64,000 nt of DNA, taken from the NCBI GenBank assembly GCA_035373905.1, contig DAOSOK010000030.1:1-64000 (forward strand). Direction: 5' to 3'. Origin of the DNA: Candidatus Ozemobacteraceae bacterium. GTDB taxonomy: Bacteria; Muiribacteriota; Ozemobacteria; Ozemobacterales; Ozemobacteraceae. A program made the position numbers and the translations under genes. Each line of letters opens with the position of its first letter. The first letter of the stretch is position 1. Below, one piece after another: positions 37,801 to 46,509 of the stretch. The notes under the pieces were generated by a model. The model ran no database searches. It was given only the letters and a program-made list of their open reading frames with translations, and had not been told where the DNA came from.

Positions 37801-38295
37801 CTGTACCAGCAGATGATGCGCCAGCAGCGCTCGCCCGCCGACCAGCGCATGATGGAAGAGATGCGGCGCATGGCGATGGAGCAGCGGAAGATCCGCGAGT
37901 CGCTCGAACAGCTGATGCGCGAGGGCAAGCAGCAGATGCGGACGCTGGGCCGGCTCGACGACGTGCTCAAGGACATGCAGGACCTCGAGACGAAGACCCT
38001 CGACCCGCGCCTGCGCCGCGAGGTCGCCGAGCGTCAGAAGTCGATCTACGACCGCATGCTCAAGGCCCAGAAGTCGATCAGGAACCGCGAGGAGGAGAGC
38101 GAGGAGCGGAAGGCCGTCAAGGCGCGCGAGATCGTGCAGACGGCCCCCGACAAGCCGCTTCCGCAGATCGGCACCGACAGCCGCGACCTGTCGCGCGACT
38201 TCCTGGGCGAGAGCCGCGAGGAGTATCCGAAGAATTTCGAGACGCTGCTGCGCGAGTATTACAAATCGCTGAGTTTGTCGGGAGAAAAATTGTGA
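34828..38295 (+). CDS. Large DUF4175-like membrane protein with a long coiled coil
   Basis: 1155 residues; GTG 34828 overlaps the previous stop (ATG 34837 is an alternative). Two membrane helices lie at about 42-62 and 72-92, and a third near 178-196. A periplasmic beta-rich part (about 205-520, Ig-like strands such as SWLLELDVRPGN-type text and DASPTVTILKP) precedes about 600 residues of Glu/Gln/Lys/Met-rich helix, predicted coiled coil, with runs such as QQEKLRQELEQLQKQ and QQMMRQQRSP. A lone CNTC motif at about 828-831 could bind metal or form a disulphide. The architecture fits DUF4175 proteins of Bacteroidetes and others. It is the largest component of the operon and probably a scaffold. 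Confidence 0.8.
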   Translation: MNDMQTKQPLDLLAAFPHNRERFEALLAQYRRRRQARVMIARLGWCAASFLGVLLVFLLVERTQLQSEAMRWLHVLASWGLSLFWMIQAVRAFVVPPDDVEMAVEIEDTDPARFRSLIASAAEFAKPDPEEEGEFPAPVRAATSSALKRLTVSSAAVTLSDSDIAAALRKFSRRRAIITLAVVAAMLFVWTLLSPAEVRRGALRLLRPLADLPSWSLLELDVRPGNRVLALGDNLEISVAPSQPTDQEPVLTLFKPKATEGTATEMYPDETASVSRYVYTLTGLQESTDYQVSIGRVTSDRFSITVMPRPELSELRLTLHHPAYLATQPEVLAEGVGDASIIAGSRIDITGRSSQRLKSAVISTVPGASITAAIEHGDTFSTSLTIATDTRWSVQLTNEFGLSNDNPVRFKITALHDASPTVTILKPAMDIEFPTSKRLDLKVEATDDFGVVTTVLWYAVGDRRDWIPLNLKADFSPRTRFEVEFPWMLDTLAIEPGTKVSYFVKAEDSVKPVPNTASSPVYHLNMPSMYDVYKGGEKAQEDVTKQLQELMEAQKMRRQALEQTFEQIKHEGRMDEATERKIRESLQEGEQRQKQAEEIINKFQDLQQNSKDNPFSSPEALEKMQKVNQLMNEVLDDEAKRLMKQLRESLTTMKLDPKELEKFEEAFKMDNYLKNLDRTIELLKQLKDEQKLDALGKTADDLLKRQQRMASETAALAEKQKQGTLSPEEESKLKDLAAQQEKLRQELEQLQKQAQELAEQKPKPGEPQNPATEDVKNMRDAMKQEDYKKTAEEIKKNLEQKNPAGAKEQQQRMLKFLESLAKSGQKICNTCSGGQRQQLDLSRFVRRSLDVARDQEKLLLQLNGLPGQFMRGQKPAVEGIIDETSVLQVIVRQQAADLENALETLVRSSFSIDPSVLQPLQGVQPMFNEIVKNLEDRAIGRSRQDQREIIRRFNQLAMELLRAQDQSQSQSNQSAASAMQQFKDLTRRQLSLYQQMMRQQRSPADQRMMEEMRRMAMEQRKIRESLEQLMREGKQQMRTLGRLDDVLKDMQDLETKTLDPRLRREVAERQKSIYDRMLKAQKSIRNREEESEERKAVKAREIVQTAPDKPLPQIGTDSRDLSRDFLGESREEYPKNFETLLREYYKSLSLSGEKL

Positions 38296-40772
38296 GAACA
38301 CTTTTCAGGCGCGCCCTCCCGATTTTTCTGCCGGCCGTGCTGGCCCTCTCGCCGGTCTGCGTCGGCGCGGCGTTCGCGCAGGCTTCGGCGCCCGCGGTCC
38401 CGCGCAATCCGAACGACGCGGTGCGCCTGTATCACGAGGCGATGAACGAGTACAGCCTGCGTCATCTGAAAGCCGCGCGCGACCACCTGAACGAACTGGT
38501 GAAAGAGTGGCCGGACCATCCGCTCAACCGGCGCGCCCGCATCGAGCTGGCGCGGGTCTGCGTTGACCTGCGCGAGTATGATCGAGCGATCGAGCTGCTG
38601 TCGAGCGTCGCCGAGGGGCCCGCGAACGACGGGGACACGGTGACCGCGCTCGAGTCGCTTGTCGAGCTGCTGTTCACGCTTCAGCGGTTCAAGCTCGGCG
38701 TCGACCTGCTCGAAAAGCGGTGGCAGGCGAACCCGAACGACGTCGATCTGGGGAAGAATCTCGCGAAGTTTTATCTGCAGACGGGGCGTTCCGAGGAAGC
38801 CCAGCTTCTCCTCGAAAACCTTCTCGAACGCACGTCGCGCCGCGATGTGTTCGCCGACCTGCTGAAGCTGGCGACGAAGACCGGCACCGTCGAGCGGCTG
38901 ATGTCCGCGATCCAGCAACGGAGCGCCAGGTATCGGGCCGTCGACTACCTCGAGTTCGTCACCGACTGCCTGATGAGCCTCGCCCGGCACGAAGAGGCGA
39001 TGAAGATGCTGCGCGAGTCGCCGGAAACGCGCACCGATATCGGACTGCTGCGCAAGCTCGCCCGTCTCGAACTCGAGATGAAGGACCCGGCCGCGTCGCT
39101 CCAGACGCTACGCCAGATCGAACAACTCCTGCCGAACGAGTGGGAAACCGCCAAGGCGGCGGGCCATTGCCTGTTCCTGCTGGGCAAGCCGGAGGAAGCC
39201 GTCGAGGAGTGGCGGCGTCATCTCAGTTCCCAGACCGTCCCGAGGCCCGACGGGTATCAGCTGTTCACCGAGGTGCTGATCGAGCACAAACTGTATCCCG
39301 AGGCGCTCGAAGCCTTCGCCCAGGCCCGCCAGGCACTCGGAAACCCGGCCCAGTTCGCTGAGGAACGCGCCGGCGTGCTCGAGGCGATGGGCCGGCACGA
39401 GGAAGCTCTCGGCGAGTATCTTGCGGCGATGGCCAACGGAATGTTCAAGGCAGATATATTTGAGAAGCTATATACGTATAAGTCTTCAACGTTCGACCTT
39501 CGCGAGAAGCTGAAGTCGGCTCTGGCTACCTCACGGGCGCTCTCGCTGAAGAAGGCGATGCTCGAGGTGCTGATGCGAGGGGAAGCGGCGGCGGACATCC
39601 CCGAGATCGCCGGTCTGCTCGACGCGGACGCGCCCTTTGAGGAACTGCTGTACGAGCGCATCCGTCAGGGGCTCGCAGCGGCGCCGACGGCGTTTCTGCA
39701 TACGCTGTGCCTCGACCTGGTCCGCCGCGACCCGCGCCGGGAGCTGGCGCTCAAGTTGTGCCGGCTACTGCTCGACCAGCCCGACCTTTCCGCCGGCCAG
39801 GCGAAGGCAGCCTTCGACGCGGCCTCCGCCGCCGTCGCGCTCGAGCCCGGCCCGGACGCGAAGTTGCGGGCGGCCCTGTTCGTGGCCCTCGGTCATGCGG
39901 CGCTCGAGCGGTTTTCCGATACGGCGGCCGCCGAAACGCTGTTTGCCAAGGCGCTCCAGCCGCCGCTCCCATCGGTGGCGCCGTCGGCCGCGTTCGACGC
40001 GGCGCTGTGGCTGATGCGCCTGCACGCCGCACGGAACGAGATGCCGGCCGCCGAAGCCGCGCTCGCAACCGCCTCGACCTTCGTGAGCGGGAAAGACCCC
40101 ATGCACGGCCCGCACGCCGAGGAGCTTCCCGTTGCCTTCCAGGGCGAGGGCGGTGCGATTTCGTTCCAGGATCTCATGCTGGACCCGGAGGAACCGCTGT
40201 TCGAAGGAAACGAGGGACAAGCCCGTCTGCTGTACGAAACGGCTTGGCTCCAGGCGCAGCGGGGCGATTACCAGAACGCTCTCGATACGCTTCGCAAGCT
40301 CACCGAGGAATACCCGGAATCGCTTTGGATGGATGACGGGCTTCGTCTCGCCCTGCTGATCACGATGGGATCGACCGGAAACATGGACGGGCTGAAGATC
40401 CTGTTCGAGGCCGACCGGCTCGCCCTGACGGGAAAGGCGATCGAAGCCGTTCCCGCCCTGGAGAGCCTCGCTCTCACCGCATCGGGGACGCCGCTCGCCC
40501 TCGACGCCGCCGCGAAAGCGCTCCTATTCTCTGAAACGGCCTCCGACGCCGCGTCGCTGATGTCGAAGCTGGACGCCTTCGTCGCCCGCCACCCCGCCCA
40601 CTGGGCGGTTCCCGATCTCATGATGCTTCACTGGAGGCTGATGAAACGCTCGAACGCGCCGGCCACGAGCGAATTGGAGCTGCTGAAACAATTCGTCGAC
40701 CGCTTTCCGGGCGATCTGCGCTCCCGGCGCGCCAGGCTCGCCATCGCCGACCTGCTCCGCCGGAGCCGCTGA
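38292..40772 (+). CDS. Exported TPR-repeat protein
   Basis: 826 residues; GTG 38292 overlaps the previous stop by 4 bp. A signal peptide ends GAAFAQA. The rest is helical pairs of the TPR type: AVRLYHEAMNEYSLRHLKAARDH (first unit), YDRAIELLSS, RSEEAQLLLENLL, HEEAMKMLRES, KPEEAVEEWRRHL, YPEALEAFAQAR, and near the end YQNALDTLRKLTEEYPE. It likely scaffolds protein contacts in the periplasm with the vWA and coiled-coil partners. It ends 9 bp before the next gene. Confidence 0.85.
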   Translation: MRTLFRRALPIFLPAVLALSPVCVGAAFAQASAPAVPRNPNDAVRLYHEAMNEYSLRHLKAARDHLNELVKEWPDHPLNRRARIELARVCVDLREYDRAIELLSSVAEGPANDGDTVTALESLVELLFTLQRFKLGVDLLEKRWQANPNDVDLGKNLAKFYLQTGRSEEAQLLLENLLERTSRRDVFADLLKLATKTGTVERLMSAIQQRSARYRAVDYLEFVTDCLMSLARHEEAMKMLRESPETRTDIGLLRKLARLELEMKDPAASLQTLRQIEQLLPNEWETAKAAGHCLFLLGKPEEAVEEWRRHLSSQTVPRPDGYQLFTEVLIEHKLYPEALEAFAQARQALGNPAQFAEERAGVLEAMGRHEEALGEYLAAMANGMFKADIFEKLYTYKSSTFDLREKLKSALATSRALSLKKAMLEVLMRGEAAADIPEIAGLLDADAPFEELLYERIRQGLAAAPTAFLHTLCLDLVRRDPRRELALKLCRLLLDQPDLSAGQAKAAFDAASAAVALEPGPDAKLRAALFVALGHAALERFSDTAAAETLFAKALQPPLPSVAPSAAFDAALWLMRLHAARNEMPAAEAALATASTFVSGKDPMHGPHAEELPVAFQGEGGAISFQDLMLDPEEPLFEGNEGQARLLYETAWLQAQRGDYQNALDTLRKLTEEYPESLWMDDGLRLALLITMGSTGNMDGLKILFEADRLALTGKAIEAVPALESLALTASGTPLALDAAAKALLFSETASDAASLMSKLDAFVARHPAHWAVPDLMMLHWRLMKRSNAPATSELELLKQFVDRFPGDLRSRRARLAIADLLRRSR

Positions 40773-40781
40773 GGACAGACA

Positions 40782-42062
40782 ATGCACGCACACCGCCGCC
40801 GATTCCCCCGTTTGCCGATGCTCGCCGCCACCCTTCTTGCAGCCCTTCTGAGCGCCCTGCCGGTCTCGGCGGCGAAACTCCTGATCCCGATGGACGACGA
40901 CCAGACGGACCACCTGCGTGCCTACGGGATCGCGTATTACGCGCTCGACAAGGGGGGCATCGACGTCGAATGGCTCCTCAACTACCGAGGCGGCTCGTTT
41001 CTGATGGACGATATCGATATGGTCCGGAACCGCGCTCGCGAACTCGGGGTCAGGACCGCGTCGATTCCCGACGAGGAAGCCCTGCAGATCCTGGCGAAGA
41101 TCGAGGACGACAACATGGAGCGGGTGCTGCTCGAGAAGGCGCCGAAGGTGGCCGTCTACTCACCCGACTACGCCGAGCCGTGGGACGACGCCGTGACGCT
41201 GGTTCTCACGTATGCCGAGATCCCGTTCGAGAAGTTCTACGATAAACAGGTGCTCGACGGGACAATCTCGCGTTACGACTGGATTCACCTGCATCATGAG
41301 GATTTCACCGGCCAGTTCGGCAAGTTCTACGGCTCGTTCCGGTTCGCCGACTGGTACCGCAAGCAGGTCACGCAGGCCCAGCTCGACGCTCAGAAATACG
41401 GGTTCGCGAAAGTAACCCAACTCAAACTGGCGGTCGCGCGCGGCATCAAGAAGTTCGTCCTCGACGGCGGCTTTCTGTTCGCCATGTGCTCGGCTGTCGA
41501 TTCCCTCGACATCGCGCTCGCGGCGAACGGCACCGATATCGTCGCGACGGAACTGGACGGGGATCCGCCCGACCCGCTGTACGCTTCGAAACTCGACTTC
41601 AGCCAGACGTTCGCATTTCAGAACTTCAGCCTGATTCCCGATCCGATGGTGTACGAATTTTCCGACATCGACGTCTCCAACAATTACATGGGCGACGCCG
41701 GCACGTTCAAACTGTTCGAGTTCTCCGCGAAAGTTGACCCGATCCCGACGATGCTGACCCAGAATCACCGCGGCGTCATCGACGGCTTCTTCGGCCAGAC
41801 CACCGGGTTCCGCAAGAGCTTGCTGAAGCCATCCGTCACGGTGATGGCCGAAAACAACGACGGCATCTCGGTGAAATATATTCGCGGAGATATAGGCAAG
41901 GGAACCTTCTGTTTCTTCGGAGGCCACGACCCGGCCGACGTCAGCCACGTCGTCGGGGAGGGCCCGACGAAACTCGATTTGCACAAGAACAGCCCCGGAT
42001 ACCGGCTCATTCTGAATAACATTCTCTTCCCCGCCGCAAAAAAGAAAGAACGAAAAACCTGA
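40782..42062 (+). CDS. Exported GATase1-like protein of the family often annotated 'asparagine synthetase B'
   Basis: 426 residues. A signal peptide (MLAATLLAALLSALPVSA) precedes LLIPMDDDQTDHLRAYGIAYY, ALDKGGIDVEWLLNYRGGSF, KAPKVAVYSPD, PWDDAVTLVLTYAEIPF and YDWIHLHHEDFTGQ. These motifs match a family in Bacteroidetes that databases often call asparagine synthetase B. The signal peptide and lack of an N-terminal catalytic Cys or ATP pyrophosphatase domain argue against that name. The fold looks GATase1-like with a FAMCSAVDS motif at about 230, where the Cys might take the place of a nucleophile. Position in the MoxR/vWA operon suggests an envelope role. Confidence 0.75.
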   Translation: MHAHRRRFPRLPMLAATLLAALLSALPVSAAKLLIPMDDDQTDHLRAYGIAYYALDKGGIDVEWLLNYRGGSFLMDDIDMVRNRARELGVRTASIPDEEALQILAKIEDDNMERVLLEKAPKVAVYSPDYAEPWDDAVTLVLTYAEIPFEKFYDKQVLDGTISRYDWIHLHHEDFTGQFGKFYGSFRFADWYRKQVTQAQLDAQKYGFAKVTQLKLAVARGIKKFVLDGGFLFAMCSAVDSLDIALAANGTDIVATELDGDPPDPLYASKLDFSQTFAFQNFSLIPDPMVYEFSDIDVSNNYMGDAGTFKLFEFSAKVDPIPTMLTQNHRGVIDGFFGQTTGFRKSLLKPSVTVMAENNDGISVKYIRGDIGKGTFCFFGGHDPADVSHVVGEGPTKLDLHKNSPGYRLILNNILFPAAKKKERKT

Positions 42063-42103
42063 CGAGCCGCATATCGTCACGGTTCGAGGCCTGAGCACAC
42101 CCT

Positions 42104-43777
42104 ATGCTTTCCACGTTTCTGCCCCTGATTCTGCTGGCGTACGGCACCTCCGAACTTGCGGGAACGGCCGCCTTCCTCCCGCTGACGACGGCGGTCTGCT
42201 GGCTCCTGCTGACCTGGGCCTGGACGTGCGTGCTGCTGCCGGGGGCACTGACGCGGCTGCGGTGCGAAGGACGCCTTCCGGGATTCAACGAGGCGCAGAC
42301 GGGGTTTTCCTGGCTGGTCACGGGCTGGATCATCCTCCTTCACGCCGTCTCGGACCCGGCGGCCTGGCTCGTGCCCGGCCTGTATCGGACGTTTCCCCAA
42401 GCGTGGCCGATGTTCGTCTCGATCGTCCTCTACGCCGGCATTCTCTGGATCGTGCGTGTGCCGTTCCGAGCCGCCTGGAGCCGGATCTTCGACCCCGACC
42501 AGACGCCCGAGGAGTTCTTCCGCGCCCGCATGACGCTTCCCATCCTGTTTTTCCCACCGATGCTGCTCTGGATGGCAATCGAGGACTCGTGGCTGGGCGC
42601 AATGCGCCTGCCAGGCCTCAGCGACCTCGAGAACTTCGTAATGGCGCCGCTGTTCTTCGTCGGCCTCTACCTGTTCTCGCCGAACCTGTTCAACTGGGCG
42701 TGGCGCGCGACGCCGATGGAGCCGGGCCCCCTGCGCTCCGCCATCGTCGACCTCGCCGCCCGGGCCGAGACCCCCATCGCGGGCGTCAGGCAGTGGGATA
42801 CGTTCCGCGAGCCGATCCCGAACGCCGCGGTCGCGGGGCTCTCGCATAAATATCGATTTGTATATATGACTAATTACATAATGGAAATCTTCGACGATCG
42901 TCAGGTCCTCGCCGTCGTCGCTCACGAACTCGGCCACCTCCGGCTCGGCCACGTCTGGACCTACATGATTTTTTCGCTCGACCTCGTCTTTCTCTCCCTG
43001 TTCGCGAAGATCCAGCTGTTCCTGTGCCTGCCGTGGTATGCGGCGCAGGCCGAGACGCTCAACTCCGTCGTCGATCTGGTCGTATTCCTGGCGGTATTCA
43101 TCGTCTTCTTCACGGCCCTGACTCGCCACAGCGAGCGGCAGGCCGACCGGTTCGCGGCGTCGCTCGTCGGCGGCGACCTGTTTGCCGGCACCCTCGAACG
43201 CCTGCAGGAGTTCGTCTCGCCGGTCCCGTCGCGCTGGCCGAAATGGACGCTCACCCACCCGGAGTTCGGGGAGCGGACGTCCGTCGCACGGTCCTGGAAC
43301 GGCCCGGTCGAACGGCTGGTTTCATCGGAGCGAAGACTCAGACTGGGCCTGCTGGTTCTGGGAATCGCCGCCTGTTTCGCGGCCTGGCCAGGCATGTCGT
43401 CGGTTCATCGGCTGGCTGAAATGGCCGACGCCGTCAGCGCGGGGCACATTCGCGAGGCCGCGCGCCTGTGGAACGCGCTTCCGCCGGAGCTGAAAACGCA
43501 TCCTGAGGCGGCAGCGCAACGGGCAGCGCTGGCGTTCCAGTCCGGAGACTGGGCGTTCGTGCTTCGCCAGGCTGCCCGTGCGTCCTGGGGCGACGGCGGG
43601 CCGTCCCCCGACGGACCGATTTCAGAGATACCGCATCATGCGGGTCCGCCAGAAGTTGCTCTTCACTTCGAGATCGTGCAGTTTCTGCTGGAGCTGCTTG
43701 ACCTCGGGCGAGTTCATGGCGTATCCCTTTTTGATAAGGCTTTCGATCATCTCCAGATTCCGCTCGGTCAGCGATGA
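42104..43777 (+). CDS. M48-family membrane metalloprotease
   Basis: 557 residues. Several membrane helices fill residues 1-210. The zinc motif HELGH (274-278) lies in AVVAHELGHLRLGH, and the third ligand is the Glu of RHSERQADRFA, as in HtpX/Ste24 peptidases. Another hydrophobic pair follows (about 290-345), then a C-terminal TPR-like stretch. The last 52 codons (43622-43777) run antisense through a complete small gene on the other strand. So the annotated end may be a read-through of a lost stop. It follows the MoxR operon by 41 bp and may degrade or mature envelope proteins. Confidence 0.85.
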   Translation: MLSTFLPLILLAYGTSELAGTAAFLPLTTAVCWLLLTWAWTCVLLPGALTRLRCEGRLPGFNEAQTGFSWLVTGWIILLHAVSDPAAWLVPGLYRTFPQAWPMFVSIVLYAGILWIVRVPFRAAWSRIFDPDQTPEEFFRARMTLPILFFPPMLLWMAIEDSWLGAMRLPGLSDLENFVMAPLFFVGLYLFSPNLFNWAWRATPMEPGPLRSAIVDLAARAETPIAGVRQWDTFREPIPNAAVAGLSHKYRFVYMTNYIMEIFDDRQVLAVVAHELGHLRLGHVWTYMIFSLDLVFLSLFAKIQLFLCLPWYAAQAETLNSVVDLVVFLAVFIVFFTALTRHSERQADRFAASLVGGDLFAGTLERLQEFVSPVPSRWPKWTLTHPEFGERTSVARSWNGPVERLVSSERRLRLGLLVLGIAACFAAWPGMSSVHRLAEMADAVSAGHIREAARLWNALPPELKTHPEAAAQRAALAFQSGDWAFVLRQAARASWGDGGPSPDGPISEIPHHAGPPEVALHFEIVQFLLELLDLGRVHGVSLFDKAFDHLQIPLGQR

Positions 43778-43861
43778 GTAGCGCTGGATCTGGTTCATGA
43801 CGAAATCCTCGTCATCGGGCGGCACAAAGGTCGGCAGCGATCTTTCGCGAATATCCGACAT
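43622..43861 (-). CDS. Small coiled-coil protein of unknown function
   Basis: 79 residues from ATG 43861, chosen for GGAGT eight bases upstream; a longer start at 43900 lacks a ribosome site. The N-terminus is Asp/Glu-Pro-rich (FVPPDDEDFV), and the rest is an amphipathic helix (NLEMIESLIKKGYAM, then EVKQLQQKLHDLEVK). No signal or membrane segment. Its whole 3' part is antisense to the end of the M48 gene. It diverges from the next gene with 55 bp between starts. Function not recognised. Confidence 0.6.
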   Translation of the reverse strand: MSDIRERSLPTFVPPDDEDFVMNQIQRYSSLTERNLEMIESLIKKGYAMNSPEVKQLQQKLHDLEVKSNFWRTRMMRYL

Positions 43862-43916
43862 GTTCGAGACTCCTTCGAAGTATATTGAAGGGCATCCCAC
43901 CTATCGGCGGAGATCC

Positions 43917-44900
43917 GTGAATCGTTTAGTACGTACAGCCCTCTTTTTTCTGACTCTGCTCGTCTGCGCACCCGTGGCCGGCGCCGCGCCGGTTTCGAGA
44001 TTCGATCTTCTGGAAAAGGCCTGCCGGGCGTTCTGGGAGCGCACGCCCGACGAAACCGCTGTGCTGCGGTCGAACCTGCTCAAGCCGTTCCCCGACGGCC
44101 GCATTCATCTCGACTGGCCCGCGACGCGGGGAACCGCCCTGCTCGTTCTGTACGAACTCCTCGGCCCGTCAACGGCGCCCGCATCTCCGGCCGCCACCTT
44201 CACCGACATCGCCCCCGGCACCTCTCTCGGTTCGGCCGCGGCAGTTCTCGGCATCTGTTTCGAGTCCACGGAGAAGCGCCGGTTCATGCCTGATCGCCTG
44301 CTGGCGGAAGGCGATCTTGCGAAGGCCCTCGCTTCCATCAGGAAAACGCACGTCATCCCGGCTATCCCCCCGGAGTGGCTGGTTCCGCGCGACACGGAGA
44401 AGAAGGAGATGGCGAACGCGCTCGAACGCCGATTCCCCGTCGATTTCACGTTCGACGATCCGCTCAAACGCGGGAACGTTGATGAAACCGGCGCGACAGA
44501 CGCGCGGCGTCTGGAGCGGATGCGCGGCCTCGTGAATCCCGACCAGATGGCGCCGCAGGAGGCATTCGACCTGACGGCCGCCCTATCCGGGATGGAGGAG
44601 CTCGAGAAAACCCTCGACACCCTCGAAATCACCGTTCACGAGCTCACGACGGAGGGAATTCCGCCCGAACGCGTTTCGGACGCCCTCGCGGCATTCGACG
44701 AAATAGCGGCGATTCTCGCGGGAACGACGGACAAGCTTCGGTTTTCCCGCCGGCACCTCGAGGCGGCCATCCTGACCGACCCGGAGCGGCTTCGCGACGC
44801 GGCCGGCCTTCGCGTGCGTATTCTCGACAGCCAGCGGCGGATCGCACGCTTGAAAGAGAAGATCGACGCCCGCCGCCCCGAGCTCGCCGGAACGAATTGA
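43917..44900 (+). CDS. Exported protein of unknown function
   Basis: 327 residues from GTG 43917 with GGCGGAG upstream. The in-frame ATG further left lies inside the divergent small gene. A signal peptide (TALFFLTLLVCAPVAGA) is followed by a helical body. The first part (FDLLEKACRAFWERTPDETAVL to about residue 110) resembles S-layer-homology-like or dockerin-like text only loosely. The C-terminal 130 residues form a long helix pair (AALSGMEELEKTLDTLEI, RRIARLKEKIDARRPE). No family named. It converges on the DUF401 gene with 12 bp between the stops. Confidence 0.65.
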   Translation: MNRLVRTALFFLTLLVCAPVAGAAPVSRFDLLEKACRAFWERTPDETAVLRSNLLKPFPDGRIHLDWPATRGTALLVLYELLGPSTAPASPAATFTDIAPGTSLGSAAAVLGICFESTEKRRFMPDRLLAEGDLAKALASIRKTHVIPAIPPEWLVPRDTEKKEMANALERRFPVDFTFDDPLKRGNVDETGATDARRLERMRGLVNPDQMAPQEAFDLTAALSGMEELEKTLDTLEITVHELTTEGIPPERVSDALAAFDEIAAILAGTTDKLRFSRRHLEAAILTDPERLRDAAGLRVRILDSQRRIARLKEKIDARRPELAGTN

Positions 44901-44912
44901 TTCCGCCGACGG

Positions 44913-46106
44913 TTACGGCAGCCGCAGCCAGGCGGCGAGCATGATCGCCAGGCTGGGGATCGTCACCAGCGCGATGACCTTGCGGAGCGAGGCCTTGAAG
45001 AACTCCTGCGTCATCGACAGGCAGAGATGCGACGGGGTGATGAATGCCCCGACCAGCCCCGACGCATAGGCGAACTGGAGCCAGGCGAGGCGCTGATCGG
45101 CCGGCCACATGGGCAGCAGCAGGGGAAAGACCGCCCCCACGAAGCCGGTCGTGACGCCGGTCAGGGCCCCCATCACAAACGGCAGCAGGAAGGAAAGCCC
45201 CGCGATCGGCAGTCCCGCACCGATCAGGAATTCGCTGAACCGGCCGAGCAGGCCGGTCTCCACCAGTTCCCGGCCGAAGAGAAAGACGCTCCAGATCAGC
45301 GCCAGGATGGGGAGATGCAGCGAACCCCGGCAGGAGTTCCAGAAATCCGACGGCGTGACCCGCTCGGTCAGCGCGAACAGCGTGATGATCACCGCCAGGC
45401 CGATCACCAGCGGCACGCTGAACAGCGCCAGGACGATGACGCCGAGGAGGGGCCAGAGTTCGGACAGCGTCATCCGGACGGTCGGGCGGCCCTGCAGTGG
45501 TTCCGACGGCAACGAAACGCCGCTTTCGTCGGCGGGCGCGGGCGGAGTCCCTGCCCGAACGAGAAACAGCGCCAGGCCGGCAACGAACGCCGTCGCCGAG
45601 AGCGGCAGAAACGCCCACGTCAGCGCGACCGGCTCGACGCGCGCCAGGCCCGCGCAGAGGATGATTCCCGGATACAGCGGAAACGCGAGTTCCCAGCAGT
45701 GGCGGAACCAGTAGTTGCTGAACACCTTCTCCTCGCGGGAGACCGACATGCGGTTGCCGACGCGATCGGTGACGGGGGCGGTGAACATCGCCCCGCCCGG
45801 CATCGGGATCAGCCCGACCAGCCCCGGCACGGCCACCATCACGGCCCGCGGGTCGCGGAACAGCCGGTTGAGCACCGCCGTGATCCGTTCCATGCGGCCG
45901 GTTTTCTGCAGCAGGTGCGAGTACAGGTAGATCAGCACGACGATCGCCAGCAGTTCGAGAACCGACCGGTCGGCGGTGACCGCCGCGGCATCGCCCAGCA
46001 GACCGCGCATGCCTCTTCCGCCGACCAGTCCCGTGACGAGGGCCGTCGCGAGAATGGCCGACCAGAGCGAAAAGCCGTTCACGAGGCGCCTCATTGCCGT
46101 CACCAT
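44913..46106 (-). CDS. DUF401-family membrane protein
   Basis: 397 residues from ATG 46106; an earlier in-frame start has no ribosome site. About ten membrane helices. The DUF401 pattern is seen in LIPMPGGAMFTAPVTDRVGNR, followed by NYWFRHCWELAFPLYPGIIL, and later GVTTGFVGAVFPLL. These resemble the ion-transporter superfamily (gluconate/citrate permease-like), with the paired re-entrant GG motifs. The substrate is unknown. It stands alone between a convergent gene and a repeat-rich gap. Confidence 0.8.
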   Translation of the reverse strand: MVTAMRRLVNGFSLWSAILATALVTGLVGGRGMRGLLGDAAAVTADRSVLELLAIVVLIYLYSHLLQKTGRMERITAVLNRLFRDPRAVMVAVPGLVGLIPMPGGAMFTAPVTDRVGNRMSVSREEKVFSNYWFRHCWELAFPLYPGIILCAGLARVEPVALTWAFLPLSATAFVAGLALFLVRAGTPPAPADESGVSLPSEPLQGRPTVRMTLSELWPLLGVIVLALFSVPLVIGLAVIITLFALTERVTPSDFWNSCRGSLHLPILALIWSVFLFGRELVETGLLGRFSEFLIGAGLPIAGLSFLLPFVMGALTGVTTGFVGAVFPLLLPMWPADQRLAWLQFAYASGLVGAFITPSHLCLSMTQEFFKASLRKVIALVTIPSLAIMLAAWLRLP

Positions 46107-46509
46107 GGTCTCTGACCTCAACGAATGAAATGCCGCATGCTCCGAACACCCGCTTCCATATATAGGCGCTTCCTCAGCAGGTTTCAAGGCTCAGATGCAG
46201 GTTCAATCGGACTTGTATCTTTCGCCGCATCCTCTTATTGAGTCCTGCTGAATGAAAACCAACCGTTCGCCCCGAGGTATCGAAGGGCGAACATTTGAAA
46301 CAGTGGGCACGCGCTTGTTCGCGCTTCGATACCTCAGCACGAACGATGACGGCCGTCCTCAGAACGCCCGCATCATGCGTTGCATGATATACTTATTTAT
46401 ATATCATTTTGCACGCGAAGCGTTGGACATTCTTGACGAGCCGATGCTTTCCAGCGTATCTCTGTAAAAGAGAGAATCTTTTGAAAAGGATGTTGCCATC
46501 CTGAGGGTC
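46107..46509. repeat. Intergenic region with a partial copy of the 4726-4878 element (46235-46360)
   Basis: 403 bases. From 46235, TTATTGAGTCCTGC is identical to the left end of the 4726 element, and the next 12 bases TGAATGAAAACC match the reverse complement of its right end. Two facing palindromic units follow: GAGGTATCGAAG (46274) and CTTCGATACCTC (46325). The inner core is TATC instead of the TTGTC of the first copy. No matching right end was found. The remaining stretch (46380-46420) is A+T-rich and may include the promoter of the kinase gene. Confidence 0.6.

Noticed and set aside
34828..38295. Myosin- or SMC-like motor
   Set aside because: The long coiled coil is present but there is no Walker motif, and the membrane helices fit a DUF4175-like protein.
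40782..42062. True asparagine synthetase
   Set aside because: Signal peptide present; catalytic N-terminal Cys and ATP pyrophosphatase domain absent.
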